Source: Cellvibrio fontiphilus (GTDB taxonomy: Bacteria; Pseudomonadota; Gammaproteobacteria; Pseudomonadales; Cellvibrionaceae). Taken from it: 64,000 nt of DNA. Each line of letters opens with the position of its first letter. The first letter of the stretch is position 1. The notes beneath the pieces are model-generated. The model saw nothing but the letters and a program-made list of their open reading frames with translations. It was not told where the DNA came from and ran no database searches. Where the stretch lies: assembly GCF_035317345.1 (NCBI RefSeq), contig NZ_JAYKTU010000002.1, one strand, 5' to 3'. Below are positions 16,403-26,249 of the stretch, piece after piece. The position numbers and the translations under genes are program-made.

Positions 16403-19400
16403 TTAGCTGGTATGTACAAGCTCATCCAGCTCATCACGGTCGTGCTGGTGATCCTTTGCCAGCAACATATACACCGATGGCAACACAAACAAGGTGAAGA
16501 AAGTACCGATTGCCATACCCAGTACCAGGACTATACCAATCGCATTACGCGCTTCAGCACCGGCACCAGAAGCAAAAATCAGGGGGGTGTGACCGGCAAT
16601 AGTTGCCACGCTGGTCATCATTACCGGACGCAAACGCAGCGATGATGCTTCACGCACTGCTTCCAGCTTCGCCATGCCCTGCTCTTGCAATTTGTTGGCA
16701 AACTCCACCACCAAAATACCGTTACGCGCAATCAACCCCATCAGCGTTACCAAACCAACCTGAGAATAAATATTCAGCGTAGTGGTAAAACCGTTGGTGA
16801 AAAATGGAATCGGCATTGGGATTTTCCAGAAGGTGAACAGCAACGCACCGAACATCGCCAAAGGTACTGAACCCGCAAGAATCACCAACGGATCGCGGAA
16901 ACTGTTGTACTGCGCAGATAGCACCAAAAAGATCATTACCACCGCCATCAAAAATGCAGGCAGGAACGTATTGCCTTCACGCTTCAACTGCCGCGATTCA
17001 CCGGTGTAATCAATGGTGTAACTTTTGGGAAGAATCTGACGAACTTCGGTTTCCAAAAACGCCAGCGCCTCCCCCAGAGGTACGCCGGGCACACCGCTAA
17101 TTTTTACCGCATTTAATTGCTGCATGCGATTGATGGTACGCGGTTCGGTAGAGTGGGAAATGGTGGCAACCTGATCAAGACGAATCAAATTTCCATCCGG
17201 GCCAGTGACATACAAATTAGTCAAATCATCCGGTGTTAAACGTCCTGAACGTTTTACCTGTGGGATCACTTTATAACTCTGTCCTGCCATATTAAAACGA
17301 TTCACGTAACCACCACCGAGCAGAGTACCCACATCGTTAGTTACCGTCTGTAAATCCAAACCGAGGTCAGCTACTTTTTCACGATCAATATTCAATTTGT
17401 AATCGGGCTGATCCACTTTGACATCGAGCGTTTGGAAATAAAACTTGCCGGACTTCTGCATGATTTCCTGCACTTTCAAGGCATAGTCATAAATTTCTTT
17501 AATGTCCGCGGTAGATGCCAGCACAAATTCAACCGGGAACTGACCTCCGCCGGGTAATGCAGGGGGAGTAATCGGCAGAATTCTCACACCTGAAATTGCC
17601 GCCAACTTTTGTTGGACTTCCGGCATGATTTCAAACACGTCGCGATCACGCTCTTCCCAGGGTTTAGTGACCATCCCGGAAAAACCACCGGTTGGCATGG
17701 TTAGTTGGAAAGTAAAGTCAGTCTCGGGAATACTCATGAAGGCTTCATTGACTTGCTTGCCGTAATGAGACGACTGATCAACGGTAGAGTTAGCTTGCGC
17801 ATCAACAATGCCAAAAATAACGCCCTGATCTTCCACCGGAGCCAACTCTTTCGCGGACATCATGTAAAGCGGGAAGCACAACAGGGTAATACCGATCCAG
17901 AAGATGTAAACCCCGCTGCGATTTTCCAGACTCACTTTCAGTTTTTCGACATACCAGGCGCGAAAACGCTCGAAAGGTTTCTCCAACGGCGCATTCAAAC
18001 CCTGATGCGGTTTAAGCATACGCGAGCCCAACATCGGAGAAAGTGTGATAGCGACTATGGCAGAAATAGTCACGGCGCCCGCCAAGGTGATTGCAAATTC
18101 GCGGAACAGTGAGCCAATCAAACCGCCCTGTAAACCAATCGGAATATAGACCGAGGCTAAGGTTACCGTCATGGCCAGGATTGGGCCGGCTAATTCGCGC
18201 GCTGCAGTAATGGCGGCAGGAAAAGGTTTCATACCATCCTGAATATGACGCTCAATGTTTTCGACCATAACAATTGCATCGTCTACCACCAAGCCCACAC
18301 ACAACACGATTGAGAGCAGAGTCAAAAGGTTTAGCGAGAAACCACAGACTTGCATAATAAAAAGCGCACCAATCAATGAGAGAGGAATAGCCAATACAGG
18401 AATGATGACCGAGCGACTAAAACCCAGGAACAGGAAAATCACCACTACAATAATCAGCAGGGTTTCGGTGAGGGTTTTAATAACTTCATGAATTGCCGCA
18501 TCAATATATTCAGTAGAGTCATAGGCAACTGTGCCACTTAAACCAGTGGGTAATTCAGCTTTGATTGCCTCCATTTCCTGATTGACCGCTTTCATCACAT
18601 CTAACGCGTTAGCATTGGGTGCAACCCATACTCCCATAAACACAGCGGTATCACCGGAGAAGTTCACTACCGTATCGTAGTTCTCGGCGCCCAACGCGAC
18701 GTCAGCAATATCACTTAACCGGATAATGCCATCACTGGAATTTCGGATAATTAGCTGTTTGAACTCATCAACACTTTTTAAATCGGTATCTGCACGCAAA
18801 TTAACCTGCGTGTAGGAACCTCGCGTTTGACCAACCGCTGCCTGCACGTTATTAGCTGCAAGCGCCGCACGAACCTGCACTGGTGTCACATTAAGCGCTG
18901 CCATACGTTCAGGCTTTAGCCAAATGCGCATAGCAAATGTTCTACCACCTAAAACGTCAGCTTTTTGCACACCATTTATCGCGGTAAGGCGCGGCTGGAT
19001 AGAACGGGTTAAAAAATCTGTGATTTGGTTTTGTTCAAGAATTTCTGAACTAAAACTCAAATAGGCCGCAGCGAATTGCGAATCCGCCGATTCAATACGA
19101 ATCGCCGGCACCTCAGCCTCCGGCGGTAAATCGCCGCGCACTTGATTCACCTTGGCAGAGATTTCTGTCATGGCTTTGAGAGGGTCATAATTCAAACGCA
19201 GGTGCGCGGTCACTGTGGACATACCCATTGCACTTTGCGATTCGATGTAATCAATACCACCTGCAGATGCAATTGCACGCTCGATAGGTGTGGTGATAAA
19301 ACCGCGTACCAGTTCGGCGTTGGCACCGACATACACCGTGTTGATAATAATGACCGATATATCGCTGCGCGGATATTGGCGCACAGTAAGATTCGAACCG

Positions 19401-19483
19401 GCCTGAATACCCAAAATCAGAATAAGCAGGCTCACCACAATGGCGAGCACCGGCCGTTTAATAAATACATCAGTAAATTTCAT
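16403..19483 (-). CDS. RND (HAE1) efflux pump inner-membrane permease 1
   Basis: A 1026-residue resistance-nodulation-division transporter that should export hydrophobic or amphiphilic compounds by proton antiport. The N-terminal helix begins MKFTDVFIKRPVLAIVVSL. The TM4 proton-relay aspartates are in GLVVDDAIVMVENIERH, and the typical duplicated porter regions and TM segments are visible throughout. It is the second gene after an adaptor gene (19540-20664, 56-base gap). No outer-membrane channel gene is adjacent, so it probably borrows a TolC-like protein. Substrate cannot be inferred. Confidence 0.93.
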   Translation of the reverse strand: MKFTDVFIKRPVLAIVVSLLILILGIQAGSNLTVRQYPRSDISVIIINTVYVGANAELVRGFITTPIERAIASAGGIDYIESQSAMGMSTVTAHLRLNYDPLKAMTEISAKVNQVRGDLPPEAEVPAIRIESADSQFAAAYLSFSSEILEQNQITDFLTRSIQPRLTAINGVQKADVLGGRTFAMRIWLKPERMAALNVTPVQVRAALAANNVQAAVGQTRGSYTQVNLRADTDLKSVDEFKQLIIRNSSDGIIRLSDIADVALGAENYDTVVNFSGDTAVFMGVWVAPNANALDVMKAVNQEMEAIKAELPTGLSGTVAYDSTEYIDAAIHEVIKTLTETLLIIVVVIFLFLGFSRSVIIPVLAIPLSLIGALFIMQVCGFSLNLLTLLSIVLCVGLVVDDAIVMVENIERHIQDGMKPFPAAITAARELAGPILAMTVTLASVYIPIGLQGGLIGSLFREFAITLAGAVTISAIVAITLSPMLGSRMLKPHQGLNAPLEKPFERFRAWYVEKLKVSLENRSGVYIFWIGITLLCFPLYMMSAKELAPVEDQGVIFGIVDAQANSTVDQSSHYGKQVNEAFMSIPETDFTFQLTMPTGGFSGMVTKPWEERDRDVFEIMPEVQQKLAAISGVRILPITPPALPGGGQFPVEFVLASTADIKEIYDYALKVQEIMQKSGKFYFQTLDVKVDQPDYKLNIDREKVADLGLDLQTVTNDVGTLLGGGYVNRFNMAGQSYKVIPQVKRSGRLTPDDLTNLYVTGPDGNLIRLDQVATISHSTEPRTINRMQQLNAVKISGVPGVPLGEALAFLETEVRQILPKSYTIDYTGESRQLKREGNTFLPAFLMAVVMIFLVLSAQYNSFRDPLVILAGSVPLAMFGALLFTFWKIPMPIPFFTNGFTTTLNIYSQVGLVTLMGLIARNGILVVEFANKLQEQGMAKLEAVREASSLRLRPVMMTSVATIAGHTPLIFASGAGAEARNAIGIVLVLGMAIGTFFTLFVLPSVYMLLAKDHQHDRDELDELVHTS

Positions 19484-19539
19484 AACTTAGGCCCATTGGC
19501 ATTGAGGCTTGTGGAATATATGCAGCACCGCAGCAACTA

Positions 19540-20664
19540 TTAGCTATCTGCAGGTGTTGGCTCCAACTTGTATTCAGGGGTTGGCAGAGTTCCAACGGTT
19601 ACCGCCTGACCATTCAACAATTTGAATGCACCGGCGCTAGCAACCACTTCACCAGGCTTCAAGCCATCTACTATTTCTACAAAATCACCGCGTGCCTTAC
19701 CCAAGCGTACAAACTGTTGGCGCGCCTTGAAGCTACCTGCGGTTTCGCCCGGCTCAATAACAAATACTGTGTCACCGAAGGGTGCGTAAATCACAGCTGT
19801 AGCCGGCACCGCGAGTACCTCTTGAGGATCAGACAGAGTCACCTTGGTTTCGACTGCCATCCCGGGGATTAGCAGATTGTTTTCGTTTTGCAGATAGGAC
19901 TGAACAATTGCATTGCGTGTCAGTGGGCTGATCTCAGCACCAATTGCGGTAATTTCACCTTTAATGACAGCGTCAGAACCATCACCCACATTGACCTCGA
20001 CTGGCAGCCCACGGGTCATTTGCACCAACCAGAACTGGGGCACAGGGAAATTGACACGCACACTATTTGTCGCCTGCAGTGATACCAGCTCACCGCCCAC
20101 CTGCAAATCCTGCCCTAAATCCACTTTGCGGATACCCAAGCGACCATCGAAAGGCGCGCGCACGATTTTTTTCTCGAGCGTGGTTTTTAAATCATTAACG
20201 TCACCCTGGGCAGATTCCATTTGTTGTAATGCAGCATCAAGTTCACTCTGGGAAACCGTATTGCGCTTACGCAGCTCCAGCAAACGTTCATGGTTGGACT
20301 TAGCCAAACGCAAGCGCGCCTCGGCAGCACTCAACTGCGCTTGCTCGTTGCCAGATTCCTGCACAATAAGCACCGTACCTTTCTTGACCTGCTCACCGGA
20401 CTTGAAACGGATTTCCTTGACCTTACCCGCCACCTCGGCAGCAATCACGATCCCCTCAGATGCCTCTACTGTGCCCATAGCCGTGTAACTATTTGGCCAC
20501 TGCTGCAGCTCTGCAGTGAATGTGCTTACTGTCTGTGTTACCGGCGGAGTATTTTCCCCTGCGGATACCATCGCCATAATCTGACCAAATTTGACGCCAG
20601 CAACGACCAGGAAAATTCCCACGAGACTTGCGGCTGCAATGCCGATTGATTTCGCATTGTTCAT
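19540..20664 (-). CDS. RND efflux periplasmic adaptor (membrane fusion protein) 1
   Basis: A 374-residue adaptor of the HlyD/AcrA type. An N-terminal membrane anchor (about 5-25) precedes a biotinyl-lipoyl-like half-domain (EVAGKVKEIRFKSGEQVKKG), an alpha-hairpin coiled coil (about 105-150, rich in Ala/Glu/Lys), a second lipoyl half (VRAPFDGRLGIRKVDLGQ) and a beta-barrel domain. An in-frame extension to 20766 lacks a ribosome site and precedes the natural hydrophobic anchor, so I start at the ATG at 20664. It is first in the adaptor-permease operon. A palindrome about 200 bases upstream is a possible repressor site. Confidence 0.9.
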   Translation of the reverse strand: MNNAKSIGIAAASLVGIFLVVAGVKFGQIMAMVSAGENTPPVTQTVSTFTAELQQWPNSYTAMGTVEASEGIVIAAEVAGKVKEIRFKSGEQVKKGTVLIVQESGNEQAQLSAAEARLRLAKSNHERLLELRKRNTVSQSELDAALQQMESAQGDVNDLKTTLEKKIVRAPFDGRLGIRKVDLGQDLQVGGELVSLQATNSVRVNFPVPQFWLVQMTRGLPVEVNVGDGSDAVIKGEITAIGAEISPLTRNAIVQSYLQNENNLLIPGMAVETKVTLSDPQEVLAVPATAVIYAPFGDTVFVIEPGETAGSFKARQQFVRLGKARGDFVEIVDGLKPGEVVASAGAFKLLNGQAVTVGTLPTPEYKLEPTPADS

Positions 20665-20865
20665 AAATGAAGAACCATGTAATAAGAAGAGGAGAAGAAC
20701 GATTTGGAAACGGGCAGCGCTGGAGGGGTTAACAACTAACGGTATCCCGACCATCACTTCACGCATTCATGCGGAAGAATTGTTGCACAGTAACCTGTAA
20801 AACCAAATTCAGGAGTTGTCAAAAAATGTAGAAGCAACACCAGAATCTAGCCACAAAAACTTCAT

Positions 20866-20881
20866 CCGACCATTTGGTCGG
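20866..20881. promoter_or_regulatory. Palindromic operator candidate upstream of the RND operon
   Basis: CCGACCATTTGGTCGG is an inverted repeat of two 6-bp arms around ATTT, of the kind bound by TetR/AcrR repressors. A leftward TTGACA (20822-20817) lies 44 bases closer to the adaptor gene with a poor -10 (TACAGG) at 17-base spacing. The rest of 20665-21088 shows no gene on either strand. Confidence 0.45.
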
Positions 20882-21088
20882 TGGGCGAATAATATTCCCT
20901 TTTCCCTGATTCTCCAACGAGTTGTGAATGATTACCATAAACTAATGACATTCATCACCCCTCCCGATGGAACGGCATTAGGTACTTAGGAACGGACTGA
21001 CTGGATCACCCAAAAAACTGATATTCGATTGCTCCCGGAGATAGGCTTCTTTACCCTTCACACTCACCCAAACAGCTAAGGACTTGTT

Positions 21089-21526
21089 ATGACCTGGGCA
21101 CCACACGTAACTGTTGCCACGATTATCGAGCAAGACAACCGCTACCTCATGGTTTATGAGGAAGCTGATGGACACAAAGTCTACAACCAACCCGCCGGAC
21201 ACCTTGATCCGAACGAAACGCTGAGAGAGGCAGCTATCCGTGAGACCCTGGAGGAAACAGGCTGGACGATTGAATTGACAGGTGTTGTCGGCGTCAACCT
21301 TTACACAGCGCCAAGCAATGGGATCACCTACTTCCGCACCACTTTTATCGCCAGGGCCTTGAGCCACGACCCACAACGCCAACTGGATACTGGCATCATC
21401 GAAGCCCTATGGCTCAGCTATGAAGAGCTGGTAGCGCGCAAACACCAGTTGCGCAGCCCTATGACCTTACAAATTATCGAAGAATATCGCGCTGGCCGCC
21501 GTTTTCCGCTTGAGGTGGTTGGCTAA
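21089..21526 (+). CDS. nudJ: Nudix phosphatase NudJ
   Basis: A 145-residue Nudix hydrolase. The full Nudix box is present from G37 to W59 (GHLDPNE, then REAAIRETLEETGW) with metal-binding E52, E55 and E56. E. coli NudJ (YmfB) removes phosphate from thiamine pyrophosphates and nucleoside tri- and diphosphates. The gene stands directly before mnmA, hflD and purB, the same order as in E. coli, which supports NudJ over other Nudix families. A gap of 59 bases separates it from mnmA. Confidence 0.92.
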   Translation: MTWAPHVTVATIIEQDNRYLMVYEEADGHKVYNQPAGHLDPNETLREAAIRETLEETGWTIELTGVVGVNLYTAPSNGITYFRTTFIARALSHDPQRQLDTGIIEALWLSYEELVARKHQLRSPMTLQIIEEYRAGRRFPLEVVG

Positions 21527-21585
21527 GAGAGGCAAAAGGCGGGTAAAATGCTCGCCTCATTTTCAAGCTGTATCAAATCCCTCTT

Positions 21586-22704
21586 ATGACCCAGTTTTCC
21601 AAACCTGCTGTTAACCCCGGTGCCCGCGTGATTGTAGGCATGTCTGGCGGTGTCGATTCATCCGTCTCTGCCCTGCTACTCAAACAACAGGGATACAAGG
21701 TTGAAGGCTTGTTTATGAAAAATTGGGATGAGGATGATGGCACCGAATATTGCACAGCCAAGGCTGATCTGGCAGATGCGCAAATGGTGTGTGACAAGCT
21801 GGAGATCCCCTTGCATACAGCCAACTTTGCGGCTGAATACTGGGACAATGTATTCGAGCATTTTCTGGGGGAATACAAAGCCGGCCGCACCCCAAATCCG
21901 GATATCCTCTGTAACCGCGAAATCAAGTTCAAGGTTTTTATGGAGTATGCACAAATGCTGGGCGGTGAGCTTATCGCCACCGGTCATTATGTGCGCCGCG
22001 CAGATGCCAATGGCCAGGCTCACCTCCTCAAGGGGTTGGACCCGAACAAAGACCAGAGTTATTTTTTGCATGCAGTAGGCGAAGCGGAATTTGCCAAATC
22101 GCTATTCCCAGTTGGTGAGTTGGAAAAACCGGAAGTCCGCCGGATTGCTGAACAGCACGGTTTGGTCACCCACAACAAAAAAGATAGCACCGGTATTTGT
22201 TTTATCGGTGAACGTCGGTTTAAAGATTTTTTGCAGCAGTACCTACCGGCCCAACCGGGCGAAATCCAAACTGCAGATGGCAAGGTGATCGGCGAACACA
22301 TGGGCCTGATGTACCACACCATTGGCCAGCGCCAGGGCTTGGGTATAGGCGGCGTCAAAGGGGCCAATGAAGAGCCCTGGTTCGTTGCGCAAAAAGACTT
22401 ATCGCGCAATGTACTGATTGTTGTGCAAGGCACAGATCACCCGCTGTTATTCACCAGTCACCTAATCGCACAACAAGCACACTGGATTAACAGCACTCCA
22501 CCAGCAGATGAGTTCCGCTGTAGCGCCAAAACCCGCTATCGCCAACCAGATCAGGATTGTCTGGTAAAAGTGATGGCGGACGGCACGCTCGATGTACATT
22601 TCGATCAGCCGCAGCGGGCCGTTACACCGGGGCAATCTGTGGTTTTTTATAAAGATGATCTATGCCTGGGTGGCGCTGTTATCGAATCTACCGATAATCG
22701 TTAG
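21586..22704 (+). CDS. mnmA: tRNA 2-thiouridine(34) synthase MnmA
   Basis: A 372-residue thiouridylase that activates U34 of tRNA-Lys, Glu and Gln with ATP and inserts sulfur delivered through the Tus relay. The PP-loop SGGVDSS lies at residues 20-26. The two catalytic cysteines are C109 (DILCNREIKF) and C205 (STGICFIGER). The C-terminal beta-barrel ends with GQSVVFYKDDLCLGGA. Length agrees with the family. It is part of the nudJ-mnmA-hflD-purB cluster. Confidence 0.97.
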   Translation: MTQFSKPAVNPGARVIVGMSGGVDSSVSALLLKQQGYKVEGLFMKNWDEDDGTEYCTAKADLADAQMVCDKLEIPLHTANFAAEYWDNVFEHFLGEYKAGRTPNPDILCNREIKFKVFMEYAQMLGGELIATGHYVRRADANGQAHLLKGLDPNKDQSYFLHAVGEAEFAKSLFPVGELEKPEVRRIAEQHGLVTHNKKDSTGICFIGERRFKDFLQQYLPAQPGEIQTADGKVIGEHMGLMYHTIGQRQGLGIGGVKGANEEPWFVAQKDLSRNVLIVVQGTDHPLLFTSHLIAQQAHWINSTPPADEFRCSAKTRYRQPDQDCLVKVMADGTLDVHFDQPQRAVTPGQSVVFYKDDLCLGGAVIESTDNR

Positions 22705-22777
22705 CAAGCTATGCAACTTACAAGTTGCTGGCCCGACAAACGTGTTCAACCCCCAACTGATACAGAGAGATTTACGC

Positions 22778-23401
22778 GTGAGTAAAAACTGGCAAGACAT
22801 TACCCTCGCCCTCGCCGGCGTCTTTCAAGCAACCACACTGGTCGATCAGGTAGCCAAAACCGGTTATGTGCCGCCCGATGTGTTCAAGTGCAGTATCGAA
22901 TCGATTCTGGATTTAAACCCCGCCAGTACCCTTGCCGTGTATGGTGGTCAAGTTGAAAACTTGCGTACCGGGCTCGAAGTAATGCGCGAGTTACTTCGCC
23001 CCAACTCCCAGCAACATCGCGAAGTATTGCGTTATGGTTTGGGGGTTTTGCATTTGCAGAAAAAACTTGCCGCTCGCCGCGACATGTTGAATGTTATTGG
23101 CAGCCGAATCGAGCAAGTCAGTCAACAAGCGCAACATTTTTCATCTACTCACGATAACGTCATCGCCAACCTTGGCACGCTTTATACTGAAACACTCAGT
23201 ACTTTCCGTTTTCGCATTCAGGTAAACGGCGACTACAATTATCTGCAACAACAACGTATAGCTAACCAAATCCGCGCACTGTTGCTCGCCGCTATACGCT
23301 CCGCCATGCTGTGGCGTCAAGTTGGTGGCAATCGCTGGCAATTACTGCTGAATCGTAAAAACCTTGCATGGCAAGTAGAAGAACTACTGCGCAGCATTTA
23401 A
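22778..23401 (+). CDS. hflD: HflD, lysogenization regulator homologue
   Basis: A 207-residue alpha-helical, membrane-associated protein of the HflD family. In E. coli it interacts with phage lambda CII; its cellular role is otherwise unclear. The N-terminal WQDITLALAGVFQATTLVDQVAKTG and the VLRYGLGVLHLQKKL segment identify the family. The start is GTG at 22778 with AGAGAGA upstream. A longer in-frame reading back to 22592 would overlap mnmA by over 100 bases and is rejected. It lies between mnmA and purB, as in E. coli. Confidence 0.93.
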   Translation: MSKNWQDITLALAGVFQATTLVDQVAKTGYVPPDVFKCSIESILDLNPASTLAVYGGQVENLRTGLEVMRELLRPNSQQHREVLRYGLGVLHLQKKLAARRDMLNVIGSRIEQVSQQAQHFSSTHDNVIANLGTLYTETLSTFRFRIQVNGDYNYLQQQRIANQIRALLLAAIRSAMLWRQVGGNRWQLLLNRKNLAWQVEELLRSI

Positions 23402-23473
23402 CAAACCGCAACAATCCAACGCCACTTTTTTCGCTTTTTTATTTTTCTTTTTAAATTTAATACGAGAACCACA

Positions 23474-24853
23474 ATGGACAATACCTTCGACACTCTCTCC
23501 GCGCTTAACGCTGTATCCCCAGTGGATGGACGCTATGGCAGCAAAACTATCGCCTTGCGCAGCATCTTCAGTGAATTCGGTTTAATTCGCTTTCGTGTAG
23601 AAGTGGAAGTCCGCTGGCTGCAACAACTCAGCCGCATGGACGGTGTTCCGGAAGTTCCTGAGTTCAGTGCAGCCACCAACAAATTTTTAGATAGTATTGT
23701 TGAGAATTTCAACACAGCCGACGCCCAAGCGGTTAAAGATATTGAACGCACCACCAACCACGATGTTAAAGCGGTTGAATACTTCTTGAAAAATAAATTC
23801 GCTGGTAATAGCGAGCTGGAAGCTGTGTTGGAATTTGTACACTTCGCTTGTACCTCAGAAGATATTAACAACCTTTCCCATGCCTTGATGCTACGCGAAG
23901 GCCGCAAAGTATTTTTGCAAGACGCCGAAGCAATTGTGGCGGGCATTGTCAAACTCGCCCACGACTATGCAGAAGACTCAATGCTGTCACGTACTCATGG
24001 GCAAACTGCATCACCTACCACCGTCGGTAAAGAAATGGCCAACGTTGCGGCTCGCTTGCGCCGCCAAATTGATGCCGCTAAAGGCGTGCAATTGCTCGGT
24101 AAAATTAATGGTGCTGTAGGCAACTATAATGCTCACCTCTCTGCCTACCCCGATGTAGATTGGCAGGCTAATGCCAAAGGGTTTGTGCAAAGTTTGGGAC
24201 TGACCTGGAACCCATACACCACGCAAATCGAACCTCATGATTATATTGCTGAACTGTTTGATGCGATTGCTCGTTTCAATACCATCCTTATCGATTTTGA
24301 CCGCGATATATGGGGTTACATTTCGCTCGGCTACTTCAAGCAAAAAACCATCGCTGGCGAAGTAGGTTCATCCACAATGCCACACAAAGTTAACCCGATT
24401 GACTTTGAAAACTCTGAAGGTAATTTGGGCATTGCCAACGCAATTTTCACTCACCTTGCACAAAAGCTGCCTATTTCCCGTTGGCAACGCGATCTTACTG
24501 ATTCCACTGTGCTGCGCAACATGGGGGTAGGTTTTGGCTACGGTATGATTGCCTATGCATCCACCTTGAAAGGGATGGGTAAACTGGAAATTAACCGCAC
24601 TCGCCTCGCAGAAGATTTAAATAATTCCTGGGAGGTATTGGCCGAGCCAATCCAAACTATTATGCGCCGTTACAATGTTGCTGAACCCTATGAAAAATTA
24701 AAAGCACTAACTCGCGGCCAAACAATTAATCGCGAAGTGTTGGCAGCATTTGTAGAAACACTGGATATACCGGAACACGCCAAACAAACCATGCGCGACT
24801 TAACCCCCGCCAATTACATCGGTAATGCGGTAGATCAAGCAAAAGCGATCTAA
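23474..24853 (+). CDS. purB: Adenylosuccinate lyase
   Basis: A 459-residue member of the fumarase/aspartase superfamily. It catalyses two steps of purine synthesis: SAICAR to AICAR, and adenylosuccinate to AMP plus fumarate. Conserved regions are SPVDGRYG at the N-terminus, FACTSEDINNLSH, the catalytic histidine H175 in SRTHGQTASPTTVGKE and the signature loop GSSTMPHKVNP (298-308) with the catalytic serine. Length equals that of the E. coli type (456). It ends the nudJ-mnmA-hflD-purB cluster with a good terminator. Confidence 0.97.
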   Translation: MDNTFDTLSALNAVSPVDGRYGSKTIALRSIFSEFGLIRFRVEVEVRWLQQLSRMDGVPEVPEFSAATNKFLDSIVENFNTADAQAVKDIERTTNHDVKAVEYFLKNKFAGNSELEAVLEFVHFACTSEDINNLSHALMLREGRKVFLQDAEAIVAGIVKLAHDYAEDSMLSRTHGQTASPTTVGKEMANVAARLRRQIDAAKGVQLLGKINGAVGNYNAHLSAYPDVDWQANAKGFVQSLGLTWNPYTTQIEPHDYIAELFDAIARFNTILIDFDRDIWGYISLGYFKQKTIAGEVGSSTMPHKVNPIDFENSEGNLGIANAIFTHLAQKLPISRWQRDLTDSTVLRNMGVGFGYGMIAYASTLKGMGKLEINRTRLAEDLNNSWEVLAEPIQTIMRRYNVAEPYEKLKALTRGQTINREVLAAFVETLDIPEHAKQTMRDLTPANYIGNAVDQAKAI

Positions 24854-24863
24854 AGCGTGAAAA

Positions 24864-24893
24864 AATAAGGGCTCTCGACGAGCCCTTATTTTT
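24864..24893 (+). terminator. Rho-independent terminator after purB
   Basis: Perfect 11-bp stem AATAAGGGCTC/GAGCCCTTATT with loop TCGAC, followed by TTT, eleven bases after the stop codon. Confidence 0.92.
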
Positions 24894-24908
24894 GCGATTC
24901 ATTTTATT

Positions 24909-25010
24909 TGTAGGTTGGTGGTGAGCTTGTGAACCCCAACATAATAAACTGGCACCATCGTAATTTTTGAGATGGACGTGTTGGGGTTCGTAAACTCGCC
25001 CCAACCTACA
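24909..25010. repeat. REP/MITE-like long inverted repeat
   Basis: Two arms of about 32-33 bases, 24909-24941 and 24979-25010, are imperfect reverse complements. Both carry the TGTAGGTTGG...GAACCCCAACA pattern familiar from dispersed palindromic repeats in many proteobacteria. They flank a 37-base centre. The element sits between purB and roxA, close to the roxA start (25035). Confidence 0.75.
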
Positions 25011-25034
25011 TATCACTTCGTAGGTACTAAAAAA

Positions 25035-26189
25035 ATGACTTCACCACTTACTCATCTTGGCGATATGCCAATCGAAGAATTCCTGCGCGACTACTGGCAA
25101 AAAAAACCACTGCTGATTCGCAATGCTTTCCCCGGTTTTGAATCACCGCTCACGCCAGATGAATTGGCAGGTTTGGCCTTGGAAGAAGAAGTTGAATCGC
25201 GCATAGTGCTAGAGCATGGTGAAACTCCATGGGAGTTACGCAATGGCCCGTTCGATGAAAAGACATTTGAGACGTTGCCAGAAAAACGCTGGACTTTACT
25301 TGTACAAGCTGTCGACCAATTTGTACCTGAAGTAAATCAACTGCTTGACTACTTCCGCTTTATTCCCAGCTGGCGACTGGATGACATTATGATCAGCTAT
25401 GCGCCTGATCAGGGTGGTGTCGGCCCGCACTTTGATTATTACGATGTTTTTTTGCTGCAAGGCTTGGGCAAACGTCATTGGAAATTAGGGCAAATGTGTG
25501 ACAACAATTCACCGCGAGTTGAAGGCACTCGCCTAAAAATCCTGAGCGAATTCCACACAACCGACGAATGGGTTCTGGAACCGGGCGACATGCTGTATAT
25601 CCCACCGGGAATCGCTCACTGGGGCAATGCCCGGGGCGATGATTGCATGACTTACTCCATCGGATTCCGCGCACCGAGCCACGCGGATATTATTGCTGAA
25701 GCAGGTCAGGAGATTGCACTCTCGATAGTCGATGACCTGCGTTACAGCGACCCGGATTTGACTCTGCAGGCCAACCCCGGCGAAATCAACGACAAAGCGA
25801 TAGAACAGGTACGCAATATTATTCTGCAACACCTGACCAACGAAAATATTGCGCATTGGTTCGGTAAGTTTATGACTGAACGCAAATATTTGGAACAAAC
25901 CGACGAGGAGCCGCTGGAGATTGATGCAGACGAATGGCAGTCAGCGCTGGCTGATGGTGAACTATTGTGGCGCCACCCTGCTGCTCGCATCGCTTTTCAT
26001 AGCGACCCCAAAGGCACCATGTTATTTGCAGATGGTGAAGTCATGTGTTGCTCACGCGCTTTGGCTGAACTGATCAGCAGTGAAGTAGAAATTAGTTGGA
26101 GAGAGTTAAAAAGTTTGGTGCAAGATCCGCAAGACCGCGCCACCATTACCCAGCTTATCAATCAGGAAACCTTGTTGGTGGACGAATAA
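25035..26189 (+). CDS. roxA: Ribosomal protein uL16 arginine hydroxylase (JmjC cupin)
   Basis: A 384-residue Fe(II)/2-oxoglutarate oxygenase of the YcfD/RoxA type, which hydroxylates an arginine of ribosomal protein uL16. The iron triad is H132 and D134 (VGPHFDYYDVF) plus H195 (IPPGIAHWG), matching the positions in E. coli YcfD. A C-terminal winged-helix region follows. An in-frame extension to 24972 would run into the inverted repeat and lacks a ribosome site, so the ATG at 25035 (MTSPLTHLGD) is chosen. The repeat just upstream could affect its transcription. Confidence 0.92.
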   Translation: MTSPLTHLGDMPIEEFLRDYWQKKPLLIRNAFPGFESPLTPDELAGLALEEEVESRIVLEHGETPWELRNGPFDEKTFETLPEKRWTLLVQAVDQFVPEVNQLLDYFRFIPSWRLDDIMISYAPDQGGVGPHFDYYDVFLLQGLGKRHWKLGQMCDNNSPRVEGTRLKILSEFHTTDEWVLEPGDMLYIPPGIAHWGNARGDDCMTYSIGFRAPSHADIIAEAGQEIALSIVDDLRYSDPDLTLQANPGEINDKAIEQVRNIILQHLTNENIAHWFGKFMTERKYLEQTDEEPLEIDADEWQSALADGELLWRHPAARIAFHSDPKGTMLFADGEVMCCSRALAELISSEVEISWRELKSLVQDPQDRATITQLINQETLLVDE

Positions 26190-26249
26190 CTCCGCACTAT
26201 TTAACACGCGATGGGTGGAGCTTTGGCAAAACCCATCACAAGGTGAAAA

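Noticed and set aside
20978..21382. Leftward reading frame of 134 codons opposite nudJ
   Set aside because: It lies antisense to the clear Nudix gene, has no ribosome site and shows no family features.
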